Shown here in pieces: positions 34,762 through 41,715 of a DNA stretch of 41,715 nucleotides. The stretch covers positions 1 through 41,715 of the forward strand of contig JALSTK010000135.1 of NCBI GenBank assembly GCA_026983775.1, read 5' to 3'. How positions within the stretch are numbered: the first letter of the stretch is position 1; each line of letters begins with the position of its first letter. Below the pieces are notes generated by a model. It was not told where the DNA came from and did not search any database. It worked only from the letters and a program-made list of their open reading frames with translations. This stretch comes from Calditrichia bacterium (GTDB lineage Bacteria > Calditrichota > Calditrichia > Calditrichales > Calditrichaceae). Made by a program: the position numbers and the translations under genes.

Positions 34762-34778
34762 TTGGCACAACCCTTGTA
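34762..34778 (+). promoter_or_regulatory. Sigma-54-type (-24/-12) promoter before hsp20
   Basis: TTGGCACAACCCTTGTA matches TGGCAC-N5-TTGCW with exact spacing and the same single change (TTGTA) as the promoter before flgB. The predicted start is near 34789, giving a leader of about 44 bases to the hsp20 ATG, which is comfortable. A TATAAT at 34781-34786 is present, but its distance from any -35 is wrong for sigma-70. Confidence 0.6.
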
Positions 34779-34832
34779 TATATAATTGGCGAATTAGAAA
34801 ACAAAAAACCAAAAATAAGGAGGTGAGGTACC

Positions 34833-35279
34833 ATGACCTTAGTAAAATATAATCCCGTACGCAGTCTGTTCGACTTAAGAAGCAGTGTAGACCGTTTATT
34901 CGATGATTTCTTCGGCTTGGATCGGCCAACTTTACGTGAGCCGTCTTTGAATGTGGTTCCTGCCGTTGATCTGGAAGAGACCGGTGATGCTTTTAAGATT
35001 ACCGCTGAATTACCGGGAATGGATAAAAAAGATATTCAGATTACCTTTGAAAACAACGTATTGTCAATCAGCGGTGAAAAGAAAGCGGAGAAGGAAATTA
35101 AGGAAGAAAATTACCATCGGTTGGAGCGTAGTTACGGTAAATTTCATCGATCCTTCGAATTACCCGGTTACATCGATCGCGATAAGATCGAAGCCGATTA
35201 TAAAGACGGTATTTTGCATATAACCATTCCTAAAACCGAAGAAGCCAAACCGAAACAGATTGAAGTAAAGGTTAAATAA
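34833..35279 (+). CDS. Small heat shock protein Hsp20
   Basis: 148 residues. The N-terminal arm (LVKYNPVRSLFDLRSSVDRLFDDFF) leads into the alpha-crystallin domain (PAVDLEETGDAFKITAELPGMDKKDIQI, VLSISGEKKAEKE, RLERSYGKFHRSFELPGYID, ADYKDGILHITIPKTEEAKPK), and it ends in the IxV-type tail QIEVKVK. It is an ATP-independent holdase forming cytoplasmic oligomers. The ribosome site AAGGAGGTGA is near-perfect, suggesting strong expression. It is monocistronic, with its own promoter and terminator. Confidence 0.96.
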   Translation: MTLVKYNPVRSLFDLRSSVDRLFDDFFGLDRPTLREPSLNVVPAVDLEETGDAFKITAELPGMDKKDIQITFENNVLSISGEKKAEKEIKEENYHRLERSYGKFHRSFELPGYIDRDKIEADYKDGILHITIPKTEEAKPKQIEVKVK

Positions 35280-35300
35280 TCTGCTTCAGGAATAAGAAGA

Positions 35301-35330
35301 AGGCAGGAAAAAAATCCTGCCTTTTTTTTT
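35301..35330 (+). terminator. Intrinsic terminator after hsp20
   Basis: Stem AGGCAGGA / TCCTGCCT with an AAAAAA loop, followed by a run of eight T. It lies 21 bases after the hsp20 stop. Confidence 0.9.
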
Positions 35331-35555
35331 GTGAACCCAATGGATCATAGAATTCTTCCCATACTATATAAAAATCAGCTTGATGCCGAAAAATTTGATT
35401 CTTCTCCATAATTTTGTAAATTCAGGGCTTAATTATTCAGGGTATGATTTAACATAAGTCTATCGTTTTATGTAGTGAATTGATTAAGGCGGCCCTATAC
35501 GGATGTTATGGATTTCCACATGAAACGGAGACACCAATAAGGGACACAGTTGTTC
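35331..35555. other. Gene-free stretch before the tRNA-derived array
   Basis: 225 bp with no frame of note. It leads into the tandem array and shares with it only the last few bases (GTTC). The promoter of the tRNA-Ser transcript may lie here or within the array. Confidence 0.4.
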
Positions 35556-35838
35556 GGATGATTAGACGAATGGGTAAGTCATCCCGAAAATCGGGACGCC
35601 CTTCGCAACCCGGTCTTTTACACGGTAATCTTTGAATTTGCTATCCGTTCGGAGGATTAGACGAATGGGTAAGTCATCCCGAAAATCGGGACGCCTTTCG
35701 CACCCGGTCTTTTACACGGTAATCTTCGAATTTGCTATCCGTTCGGAGGATTAGGCGAATGGGTAAGTCACCCCGAAAATCGGGACGCCCTTCGCACCCG
35801 GTCTTTTACACGGTAATCTTTGAATTTGCTATCCGTTC
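35556..35838 (+). repeat. Three tandem degenerate copies of the tRNA-Ser 5' half
   Basis: Units at 35556-35650 (95 bp), 35651-35744 (94) and 35745-35838 (94), running directly into the intact tRNA-Ser at 35839. Each unit begins like that tRNA (GGAGGATTAG(A/G)CGAA, then GGTAAGTCA), then the anticodon arm is replaced by a palindrome (CCCGA-AAA-TCGGG), and CGCCCTTCG of the variable arm follows. The 3' half of the tRNA is missing; instead there is a 44-bp spacer containing TTTTACACGGTAATCTT that ends at the next unit. Similarity to the tRNA is highest in the third unit and lowest in the first (GGATGATTAGAC). No unit could fold into a functional tRNA: U33, the T-arm and the acceptor 3' strand are absent. 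Confidence 0.85.
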
Positions 35839-35923
35839 GGAGGATTAGGCTAACTGGTAAGTCAGCGGTCTTGAAAACCGCCGCCCTTCGGGCTTGGGGG
35901 TTCGAGTCCCTCATCCTCCGCCA
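35839..35923 (+). tRNA. tRNA-Ser (anticodon UGA)
   Basis: 85 nt including an encoded CCA. Acceptor GGAGGAT / ATCCTCC with discriminator G, anticodon stem GCGGT / ACCGC with loop CTTGAAA (anticodon TGA), a long class II variable arm (GCCC-TTCG-GGCT), and T-arm GGGGG-TTCGAGT-CCCTC. It follows the array of degenerate copies without a break. Confidence 0.93.
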
Positions 35924-35981
35924 GGGAATCTGAATATACAAAATACAATCGGTAGGGTAGATTCACAGCTATTTTTATAAC

Positions 35982-36072
35982 GGAGAGGTGGCCGAGCTGG
36001 CTGAAGGCGCTCGCCTGCTAAGCGAGTATAGGGGCAAAACCTCTATCCAGGGTTCGAATCCCTGCCTCTCCG
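35982..36072 (+). tRNA. tRNA-Ser (anticodon GCU)
   Basis: 91 nt. Acceptor GGAGAGG / CCTCTCC with discriminator G, anticodon stem CTCGC / GCGAG with loop CTGCTAA (anticodon GCT), a long variable arm (ATAGGGGCAAAACCTCTAT) and T-arm CAGGG-TTCGAAT-CCCTG. CCA is not encoded (GCAG follows). It lies 58 bp after tRNA-Ser(UGA), likely on the same transcript. Confidence 0.95.
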
Positions 36073-36077
36073 CAGCA

Positions 36078-36106
36078 AAGCCGGATATTTCTTCCGGCTT
36101 TTTTTT
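36078..36106 (+). terminator. Intrinsic terminator after the tRNA-Ser pair
   Basis: Stem AAGCCGGA / TCCGGCTT with a 7-base loop, then a T-run to 36106. It starts six bases after the tRNA-Ser(GCU) 3' end. Confidence 0.88.
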
Positions 36107-36184
36107 ATTCATATTTCTTCAATCGAATCTGTAAACCTCTGCAAGACTCACAAGGAAATCCGAAACCTGTCCGGGATTTTTAAT

Positions 36185-36484
36185 CTATTCCTGAAAACCA
36201 ATATTTTTGTCTTTATCGCCCTGACCATGCACCGTAATCTGGCCATATTGTGTTTCATATTTTTTTATATTATCCTGTAAGGCCATCAGCAGGGATTTGG
36301 CGTGTTGGGGGGCCATAATAATACGTGAATAGACCTTCGCCTTCTGGCGTCCGGGCAGAATCCGGGTAAAGTCAAAAACAAACTCGGCGGGCGAATGGGT
36401 AATTAAGACCAGATTACTATAGGTCCCTTCCGCTTCCTGATCGCCCAGTTCTATTTTAATCTGATTCTCAGCGGGATTATTCAT
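36185..36484 (-). CDS. DUF3467 family protein
   Basis: 99 residues from the ATG at 36484, chosen because CGGAG lies six bases upstream; a longer frame exists but its extra residues are not protein-like. It contains the DUF3467 pattern IKIELGDQEAEGTYSNLVLITHSPAEFVFDFTRILPGR-like residues, then VYSRIIMAPQHAKSLLMALQDNIKKYE. The family is small, cytoplasmic and of unknown function, widespread in bacteria. It is divergent from dnaG, with 131 bp between the starts. Confidence 0.88.
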   Translation of the reverse strand: MNNPAENQIKIELGDQEAEGTYSNLVLITHSPAEFVFDFTRILPGRQKAKVYSRIIMAPQHAKSLLMALQDNIKKYETQYGQITVHGQGDKDKNIGFQE

Positions 36485-36615
36485 TTTTTTCTCCGTTTTT
36501 ATGACGCATTTTAATAAGTTGACTTTATTTGTCAATTCTCTTTTGATTACGTAAATTTTATCCAATATAATCAATAAAAGCAAATTTTGAGATCAAGGAT
36601 AAAAACGTTTCCCCA

Positions 36616-38412
36616 ATGGCTAAGTTATCCGACGAAAAAATTGATGAAATTCGAAGTTCGGTAAATATTGTCCACTATATTTCCCAATTCATAAACCTGA
36701 AAAAGACCGGTAAAAACTATAAAGGACTCTGCCCTTTTCATACTGAAAAGACACCTTCTTTTGTAGTGAGTCCGGAAAAGCAAATATACCATTGTTTCGG
36801 CTGTGGAAAAGGCGGAAATATCTATACCTTTATTATGGACTATGAAAAACTCTCTTTTATGGAAGCGGTTAAAAAGGCTGCTGATTTTGCCGGTATTCTT
36901 TTACCGAAACCGGAATCGAATCCGGAACAGGCAGGTTATTTCGATCGGCTTTACGCAATGAATGAAACGGCTTGTCAGTTCTTCGAACAATCCCTTCAGC
37001 AAGAAAAAAATCAAAACTGGCTGCGATACCTACTGGATCGTCAACTTTCCCCTACTACCATCCAAAAATTCCGTCTCGGGTACGCTCCGGATTCGGATAA
37101 CGGATTGCAACAAGCTTTACAGGAAAAAAACTTTTCCCTTGAAGAGGTATCCAATCTGGGTCTGCTTCAGAAGCGGGATCAGGGTACGGGGTATTTTTCC
37201 AAATTCAGGCACCGGGTTATCTTCCCTTTTCATACTGTGGGTGGTAAGATCGTTGGTTTCGGGGGACGGAAACTACGCGAAACTCAGCAACCGAAATATT
37301 TAAATAGCCCGGAAAGTCCGATCTACAAAAAAGGTGAAATTCTTTACGGTTTGCATCAGGCGATTACTTCAATCAGGGAAAAGGGATTTGTTGTTCTGGT
37401 CGAGGGATATTTTGATCTGCTGCGGTTGGTAGAGAATCAATTTAAAAATGTAGTTGCTTCCAGCGGGACCGCCTTAACCGATATACAGGCCCGATTAATT
37501 CGCCGTTATACGAAAGACGTCTATATTTGTTATGACGGTGATGCCGCAGGTATTTCGGCAGCAATTCGCAACGCCCAAATATTGGAAAAGCAGGATCTGA
37601 ATGTCTTTATCGCGGCTCTTCCGGCAGGGGAAGATCCGGATACCTTTGTTTTAAAACACGGCATACAAGATTTTGAAGCAATTCTCAGCCGAAAACAATC
37701 TCCTATGGAATTCAGAATACATGCATTCCTTGAAACCACGCCCGGCGCGGCTATTGAAGTGAATAACCAATTTATTCAGAATATACTCGGGGATCTGGCC
37801 GAGCTAAAGAATCAGGTTAAAATCGGCCTTTATCTGCACCAATTATCCGAACAATTCCAAATCAATGAAACCCTGTTAGTTGAACAATTAAATCATCTGA
37901 AACGATACAAACAACGCTATCAGGATACTGCTAAAGAGCAACACCCTTCCAACCCGGGTTTCGTACGGACAGGAATGCACAAGGCTGAAGCCGGAATTAC
38001 CAGCCTTTTATTATCCGGTAACCAGGCCATCATTGATTATATCCGTGAAGAGGTTTCCCACGAATTATTCGAAAATCCCCCATACATCCGTATTTATGAA
38101 TTTACTATGCAGGATCTGGAGGAGACCGGACAGATTGATGCACAAAGATTACTGGAACATTTTCAGGATGATGAAGAGATTACCCAATTAATTTCGGAAA
38201 TTATGCTGCTCGAATACGGTGATGCCAAAAAATTCGCCACCGATTGTATCTTCCAACTAAAAAAGTGGCATTTAGAGAAACAATCGCGGGAAATCAGTGA
38301 ACTCATTCGTAAAGAAAAGAATTCGCCTGAGTCGGTTCTCCATTATAATCAGGAACTCATCCGGATCCGCAAAAAGATCCATGCCCTGGAAAAGAGCAGA
38401 CATGATCTGTGA
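36616..38412 (+). CDS. dnaG: DNA primase DnaG
   Basis: 598 residues. The N-terminal CHC2 zinc finger uses Cys39, His42, Cys60, Cys63 (CPFHTEKTPSF ... YHCFGCGKGGN). The catalytic core has HRVIFPFHTVGGKIVGFGGR and the Toprim motifs VLVEGYFDLLRL and YDGDAAGISAAIR. The C-terminal ~150 residues form the helicase-binding region. It makes RNA primers for replication. In many bacteria rpoD follows dnaG, but here a 405-bp gene-free stretch and a converging gene follow. Confidence 0.96.
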   Translation: MAKLSDEKIDEIRSSVNIVHYISQFINLKKTGKNYKGLCPFHTEKTPSFVVSPEKQIYHCFGCGKGGNIYTFIMDYEKLSFMEAVKKAADFAGILLPKPESNPEQAGYFDRLYAMNETACQFFEQSLQQEKNQNWLRYLLDRQLSPTTIQKFRLGYAPDSDNGLQQALQEKNFSLEEVSNLGLLQKRDQGTGYFSKFRHRVIFPFHTVGGKIVGFGGRKLRETQQPKYLNSPESPIYKKGEILYGLHQAITSIREKGFVVLVEGYFDLLRLVENQFKNVVASSGTALTDIQARLIRRYTKDVYICYDGDAAGISAAIRNAQILEKQDLNVFIAALPAGEDPDTFVLKHGIQDFEAILSRKQSPMEFRIHAFLETTPGAAIEVNNQFIQNILGDLAELKNQVKIGLYLHQLSEQFQINETLLVEQLNHLKRYKQRYQDTAKEQHPSNPGFVRTGMHKAEAGITSLLLSGNQAIIDYIREEVSHELFENPPYIRIYEFTMQDLEETGQIDAQRLLEHFQDDEEITQLISEIMLLEYGDAKKFATDCIFQLKKWHLEKQSREISELIRKEKNSPESVLHYNQELIRIRKKIHALEKSRHDL

Positions 38413-38817
38413 GTTTTTCGGATCCATACAGTAAATACTGCAGAGTTTGTAGCATATACATAATTAGGCTCTACAGGAATTCGTGTATTTAAAAACCGGA
38501 AATGGAATGGATGAAGTACACACTTTACGAATATTCATGAGAAGAACAGAGTGATCCGGACTACCCATCACTAAGGATAGTAAGAATTTTGATTTACCGC
38601 GAAGCGGTAAAAGAAACCGGGCATTTCTGCCGGATTATTTTAATCCAATGGCATTCGGAGATTTGCTGAAAAATACAAAACCGCCTCAATACCGTTATAA
38701 GAGTTCACTTTTATGATATTCGTGTTGATTCGTCAACAGATTTTAAACTGCTTCCTGAGCCGCGCCGGAACGGGAATTGTAAAATTGCTGTCAAATGCAG
38801 AGACTAAAAAAAATAAA
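38413..38817. other. Gene-free stretch between dnaG and the radical SAM gene
   Basis: 405 bp between two converging genes. It contains a perfect palindrome TTTACCGC-GAA-GCGGTAAA (38593-38611) and a CCGGGCA-TTTC-TGCCGG hairpin (about 38617-38633) followed by ATTATTTT, a possible weak terminator. No RNA gene or protein-like frame is seen. Confidence 0.45.
38593..38611. repeat. Perfect GAA-loop palindrome
   Basis: TTTACCGC-GAA-GCGGTAAA, an 8-bp stem with a 3-base loop. The centre GCGAAGC is the known very stable DNA mini-hairpin. It resembles ACCGC-AAA-GCGGT at 23549-23561. Confidence 0.5.
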
Positions 38818-39849
38818 TTATTTCCATACCCCGGGAATTTTTTGACCACATTTTGCGCAATGCCCCTCCTTGATGTTATTAGTATAAATACTATGCCAAT
38901 CCCGTTCAATTAAGGCTGCATGGCAGTTGGGACAGAAGGTCGTTTGCCCCGGAACATCACGAACATTACCCACATAGCAGAAATGAATACCTGCATCCAA
39001 AGCTATTTTTCTGGCCCGGGTCAAAGTGGAATGGGGAGTCGGCGGATGATCCAGCATACGGAATGAGGGATGAAAAGCTGTGAAATGAATCGGTACATCA
39101 GCCCCTAAATTTGATAATATCCAACCGATCATTTGTTTGATCTCTTCATCCGAATCGTTTTCACCGGGAATAAGAAGGGTGGTAATTTCCAGCCAAACAT
39201 CCGTTTCGTGTACCAGCCATTTCAGCGTATCAAGCACCGGAGCCAAATGACTCAGAGTCAGTTTGCTGTAAAAGCGTTCCGTAAAGGCCTTTAAGTCTAC
39301 ATTGGCCGCATCCACGAATCGAAACACATCCTTGCGGGCTTCGGGATCAATATACCCATTGGTGACCATGACCGAACGAATATGCTCTTCCCTGGCCAGT
39401 CTGGAAATATCAACCACATATTCACCGAATATGATGGGGTCATTGTAGGTATAGGCAATGGAGGGAACCTGATGTTTCCTGGCAAGCTCAACTACCTGTT
39501 CGGGCGAGGCATAAAGAGAATTGACCTCATCCAGGTGGGCCTTACTCATGGTCCAGTTTTGACAAAATTTGCAACCTAAATTACAACCTGCTGTCCCAAA
39601 ACTTAAAATACCCGTTCCCGGTAAAAAATGATTTAACGGTTTCTTTTCAATAGGATCGATGGCAAAACCGGTAGGACGACCGTAACCGAGAGAGTACAGT
39701 TTACCGTCGATATTTTTACGAATATAACAGAAGCCGGACTGCCCTTCCCCTATTTTACAATAACGGGGACAAAGGGTACAGAGCAAACGATCATGATCCG
39801 TTTCCTGCCACCAGAGCGCCGAATGAAAATTTTGATTGAGCATAGTCAT
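38818..39849 (-). CDS. amrS: AmmeMemoRadiSam-type radical SAM enzyme
   Basis: 343 residues. An N-terminal cysteine group (Cys24, 27, 31, 41), the radical SAM motif Cys89-x3-Cys93-x2-Cys96 (GCNLGCKFCQNW), IAYTYNDPIIFGEYVVDI, VTNGYIDPEA, VDLKAF, TTLLIPGENDS, PIHFTAFHPSFRM, VGNVRD, and a C-terminal zinc-ribbon-like cysteine set (CPNC ... CAKC). It is related to pyruvate formate-lyase-activating enzymes. The group is usually encoded beside Memo and AMMECR1 genes; neither is in the window. Substrate and function are unknown. Confidence 0.9.
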   Translation of the reverse strand: MTMLNQNFHSALWWQETDHDRLLCTLCPRYCKIGEGQSGFCYIRKNIDGKLYSLGYGRPTGFAIDPIEKKPLNHFLPGTGILSFGTAGCNLGCKFCQNWTMSKAHLDEVNSLYASPEQVVELARKHQVPSIAYTYNDPIIFGEYVVDISRLAREEHIRSVMVTNGYIDPEARKDVFRFVDAANVDLKAFTERFYSKLTLSHLAPVLDTLKWLVHETDVWLEITTLLIPGENDSDEEIKQMIGWILSNLGADVPIHFTAFHPSFRMLDHPPTPHSTLTRARKIALDAGIHFCYVGNVRDVPGQTTFCPNCHAALIERDWHSIYTNNIKEGHCAKCGQKIPGVWK

Positions 39850-39909
39850 GATATTTTAATTCTATTAATTTTTAACTATCCGTCCACTGAATGTTCCGGA
39901 AAAATTTTC

Positions 39910-41715
39910 CTATCTATTTTTCAGTAGTAAAGCATTGAACAGTAATTTGAATGTTCCTTGCGTTGAGCCCCGAAACTGGGGATTAAAAGCGTAAAGAATC
40001 AATTGACCCTTTCCCTTTTTAAGCCAGACCATGGCGCTTTTATTCGAAAGCATTTTCTGTTTTTCTGCATAGCCGCTAAGTAATAAATCACCATCCGGGA
40101 ACCAGCCGATTACTCGACGATCCATATCAAAATGGGGAATGGAGGTGGTAAAAACAGGGTGGCCGCGATAAAAGATACCCACCTCGTCCGGTAATCCCAG
40201 GGTAAGAGGATGATGCTTTTTAAGTTTCATCCGGATCAGTGATCCGGGAATATACAGACCCTCTTTGTTCAAATTCTTCGAAATATCTTGTACCGGAAGC
40301 TGAAAATTTTCTTTGTTCTTTTTAGACCACCGGATTTCCTTAGCTCCCATAAAAAGGCCGGTTGAACGACCCCAGGAAAGTATACGACCTCCTTCGCTGA
40401 GAAACTTTAAAAGCTTTTCCAGTCCTTTTTTGCCAATCCCTTTGGTAAATTCGGGGGGATAGGAAGGGATATAGTATTCATTACCGGACTTCCACTTCCC
40501 TTCCATCAGAACCGACTTGTCCGCATCGGGAAAGACAACCACATCAAATTTCTTATTAAAATCGATCGCTTCAAAATCACCCGGATGCAGGACGGTATAG
40601 GGGATATGATATTGATCGAAAATGAAACGGGTCCAACCGGCGTCCATATCATGAAAATAGGTCTCAACCAGCGCAATACGCGGCAGGCGCAAAGCCGAAG
40701 ATTCAAATTTGACCGGTGCCTTGAGAAAAATAGGCTGAACTGTTAACAGGGCTTCCAGCTTTTTTAACTTTGATCCCGTAGCACCTGAGGTCATTATAAT
40801 GAAACTGCCGTCGTTAACTTTGGTATCGTTAAAATCCGTAATCTTATCGAGACGTTTTACCTGTAATCCCAAACGTGAGGCATAAAAAGCGATTTTATAA
40901 CTTTCATTCTCAGATACGGGAAGAACCATAGCCCAATATGAATCGGGTACGGATTTCAGCAACGAATAGTTGTCTTCAATCGGTTTTAGTTCCGAAGAAA
41001 ATCCGGCAACGGGCCGGTTTACCTCTACACATTCCAATCCCCGATGCAAAGGGAGAGACCAACTGGTGATATCATAAGGACGAATTAATTTGCCGTCAGG
41101 TGTATAATGCCTCTCCGGAAACTTCTGTCGTTCCATTACTTCCTTTATGAAAGCCCGGAAAGGCTGAGCTAAAGGTACAACGATATCGCCGGCATGAAAT
41201 GTGCGCGAAGCAATGACTTGATCCGACTGTAAGCGATAAACGTTCACACCCTGCTCATTCAGTAAATGGACCAAATCAACCAGTTCCGATTGATCTTTTT
41301 GCTTCTGAGGCAGAATATAATAAAAGGGCGGCTTGCTTTTTCCTTTTTGTACTTCACGTTTACAAAGTGTATTTCTAAGACGCAATATTTCTTTTTTATG
41401 CAGGGCCGCTGTTTTTAAAATGGATTTGGTAGAAACAATTTCATATTGAACAATATCCGACAAGCGCCACCAGCCCCCTTTCCAGGGCAGGGTCATATTA
41501 ATGCTCTTCTTGTACTCGGATAACCCCTTTCCACCCACACTCAATTCGGTCGGTTCTACATAAACAGGAGTTGCATAATCGGCACTGGAACATTCGGTTA
41601 ACATGCCGATTACATTCTTCCATAGACAGGTTTCGGTAGAACCGGGCCAATAGTCATCAAAGATATAATGCTGGGAGATACCTGCCAATCCGGCCCTGGT
41701 CATATCCTTGGCCAG
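39910..41715 (-). CDS. M14-family zinc carboxypeptidase, C-terminal part (partial)
   Basis: At least 601 residues; the frame is open through the right edge. The seen portion contains the late part of the M14 domain region (GLAGISQHYIFDDYWPGSTETCLW, MLTECSSADYATPVYV) and the long C-terminal region typical of secreted ~850-residue M14-like proteins: SRTFHAGDIVVPLAQPFRAFIKEVMERQ, DITSWSLPLHRGLECVEV, and a glutamine-amidotransferase-like region (RIALVETYFHDMDAGWTRFIFDQY ... IPSYPPEFTKGIGKKGLEKLLKFL). The zinc ligands would lie in the missing N-terminal part. It is probably an exported peptidase or peptide-binding protein, and is 60 bp upstream of the radical SAM gene on the same strand. Confidence 0.85.
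   Translation of the reverse strand: MAKDMTRAGLAGISQHYIFDDYWPGSTETCLWKNVIGMLTECSSADYATPVYVEPTELSVGGKGLSEYKKSINMTLPWKGGWWRLSDIVQYEIVSTKSILKTAALHKKEILRLRNTLCKREVQKGKSKPPFYYILPQKQKDQSELVDLVHLLNEQGVNVYRLQSDQVIASRTFHAGDIVVPLAQPFRAFIKEVMERQKFPERHYTPDGKLIRPYDITSWSLPLHRGLECVEVNRPVAGFSSELKPIEDNYSLLKSVPDSYWAMVLPVSENESYKIAFYASRLGLQVKRLDKITDFNDTKVNDGSFIIMTSGATGSKLKKLEALLTVQPIFLKAPVKFESSALRLPRIALVETYFHDMDAGWTRFIFDQYHIPYTVLHPGDFEAIDFNKKFDVVVFPDADKSVLMEGKWKSGNEYYIPSYPPEFTKGIGKKGLEKLLKFLSEGGRILSWGRSTGLFMGAKEIRWSKKNKENFQLPVQDISKNLNKEGLYIPGSLIRMKLKKHHPLTLGLPDEVGIFYRGHPVFTTSIPHFDMDRRVIGWFPDGDLLLSGYAEKQKMLSNKSAMVWLKKGKGQLILYAFNPQFRGSTQGTFKLLFNALLLKNR

Noticed and set aside
35556-35838. CRISPR-like array
   Set aside because: The whole 94-bp unit is repeated; there are no constant short repeats with variable spacers, and units are clearly derived from the adjoining tRNA.

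Overview
The window looks like chromosome of a flagellated, Gram-negative-type bacterium of the FCB (Fibrobacteres-Chlorobi-Bacteroidetes) group, perhaps Calditrichota-like. The clues are a secreted protein with a type IX secretion (T9SS) type-A tail, the 32-residue ribosomal protein bTHX, and a full proton-motor flagellar operon. The phylum is an inference from these families; no rRNA is present.

Left edge (1-4642): the last 35 codons of an unknown + strand gene, a DUF355/adenosine-specific-kinase gene, and a 1212-residue secreted beta-helix/PKD/T9SS-tail protein, both on the minus strand. A gene-free stretch with degenerate repeats follows.

Flagellar cluster (5233-21590, minus strand, transcribed right to left): flgB, flgC, an unknown 93-residue gene, fliE, fliF, fliG, fliH, fliI, fliJ, a MotE-like gene, fliK, flgD, a TIGR02530-type gene, flgE, motA, motB, fliL, fliM, fliN, fliO. 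Gaps are mostly under 30 bp and several genes overlap by 4-11 bp. They build the rod, MS-ring, C-ring, export ATPase, hook and stator in roughly assembly order. The export gate genes (fliPQR, flhAB) and the filament genes are not here. A sigma-54-like promoter lies just before flgB.

Chemotaxis cluster (21949-32080, same strand): a STAS-domain gene, a large hybrid cheA, cheW, one chemoreceptor, cheB, cheR, and a cheD fused to an HDOD domain. No separate cheY, cheC or cheZ is present, although FliM keeps the N-terminal CheY-binding motif, so CheY should be encoded elsewhere.

Right part (32479-41715): bTHX and uvrC on the + strand; an hsp20 gene with a sigma-54-like promoter almost identical to the flgB one; two tRNA-Ser genes, the first preceded by three 94-95-bp degenerate tandem copies of its own 5' half; a DUF3467 gene; dnaG; an AmmeMemoRadiSam-type radical SAM gene; and the C-terminal part of an M14-family carboxypeptidase running off the window.

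The most unusual items are the tandem tRNA-Ser-derived array, the CheD-HDOD fusion, the pair of matching sigma-54-like promoters, the CheC-like N-terminal extension of FliN without the phosphatase signature, and clusters of short perfect palindromes with 3-5-nt loops in the gene-free stretches.
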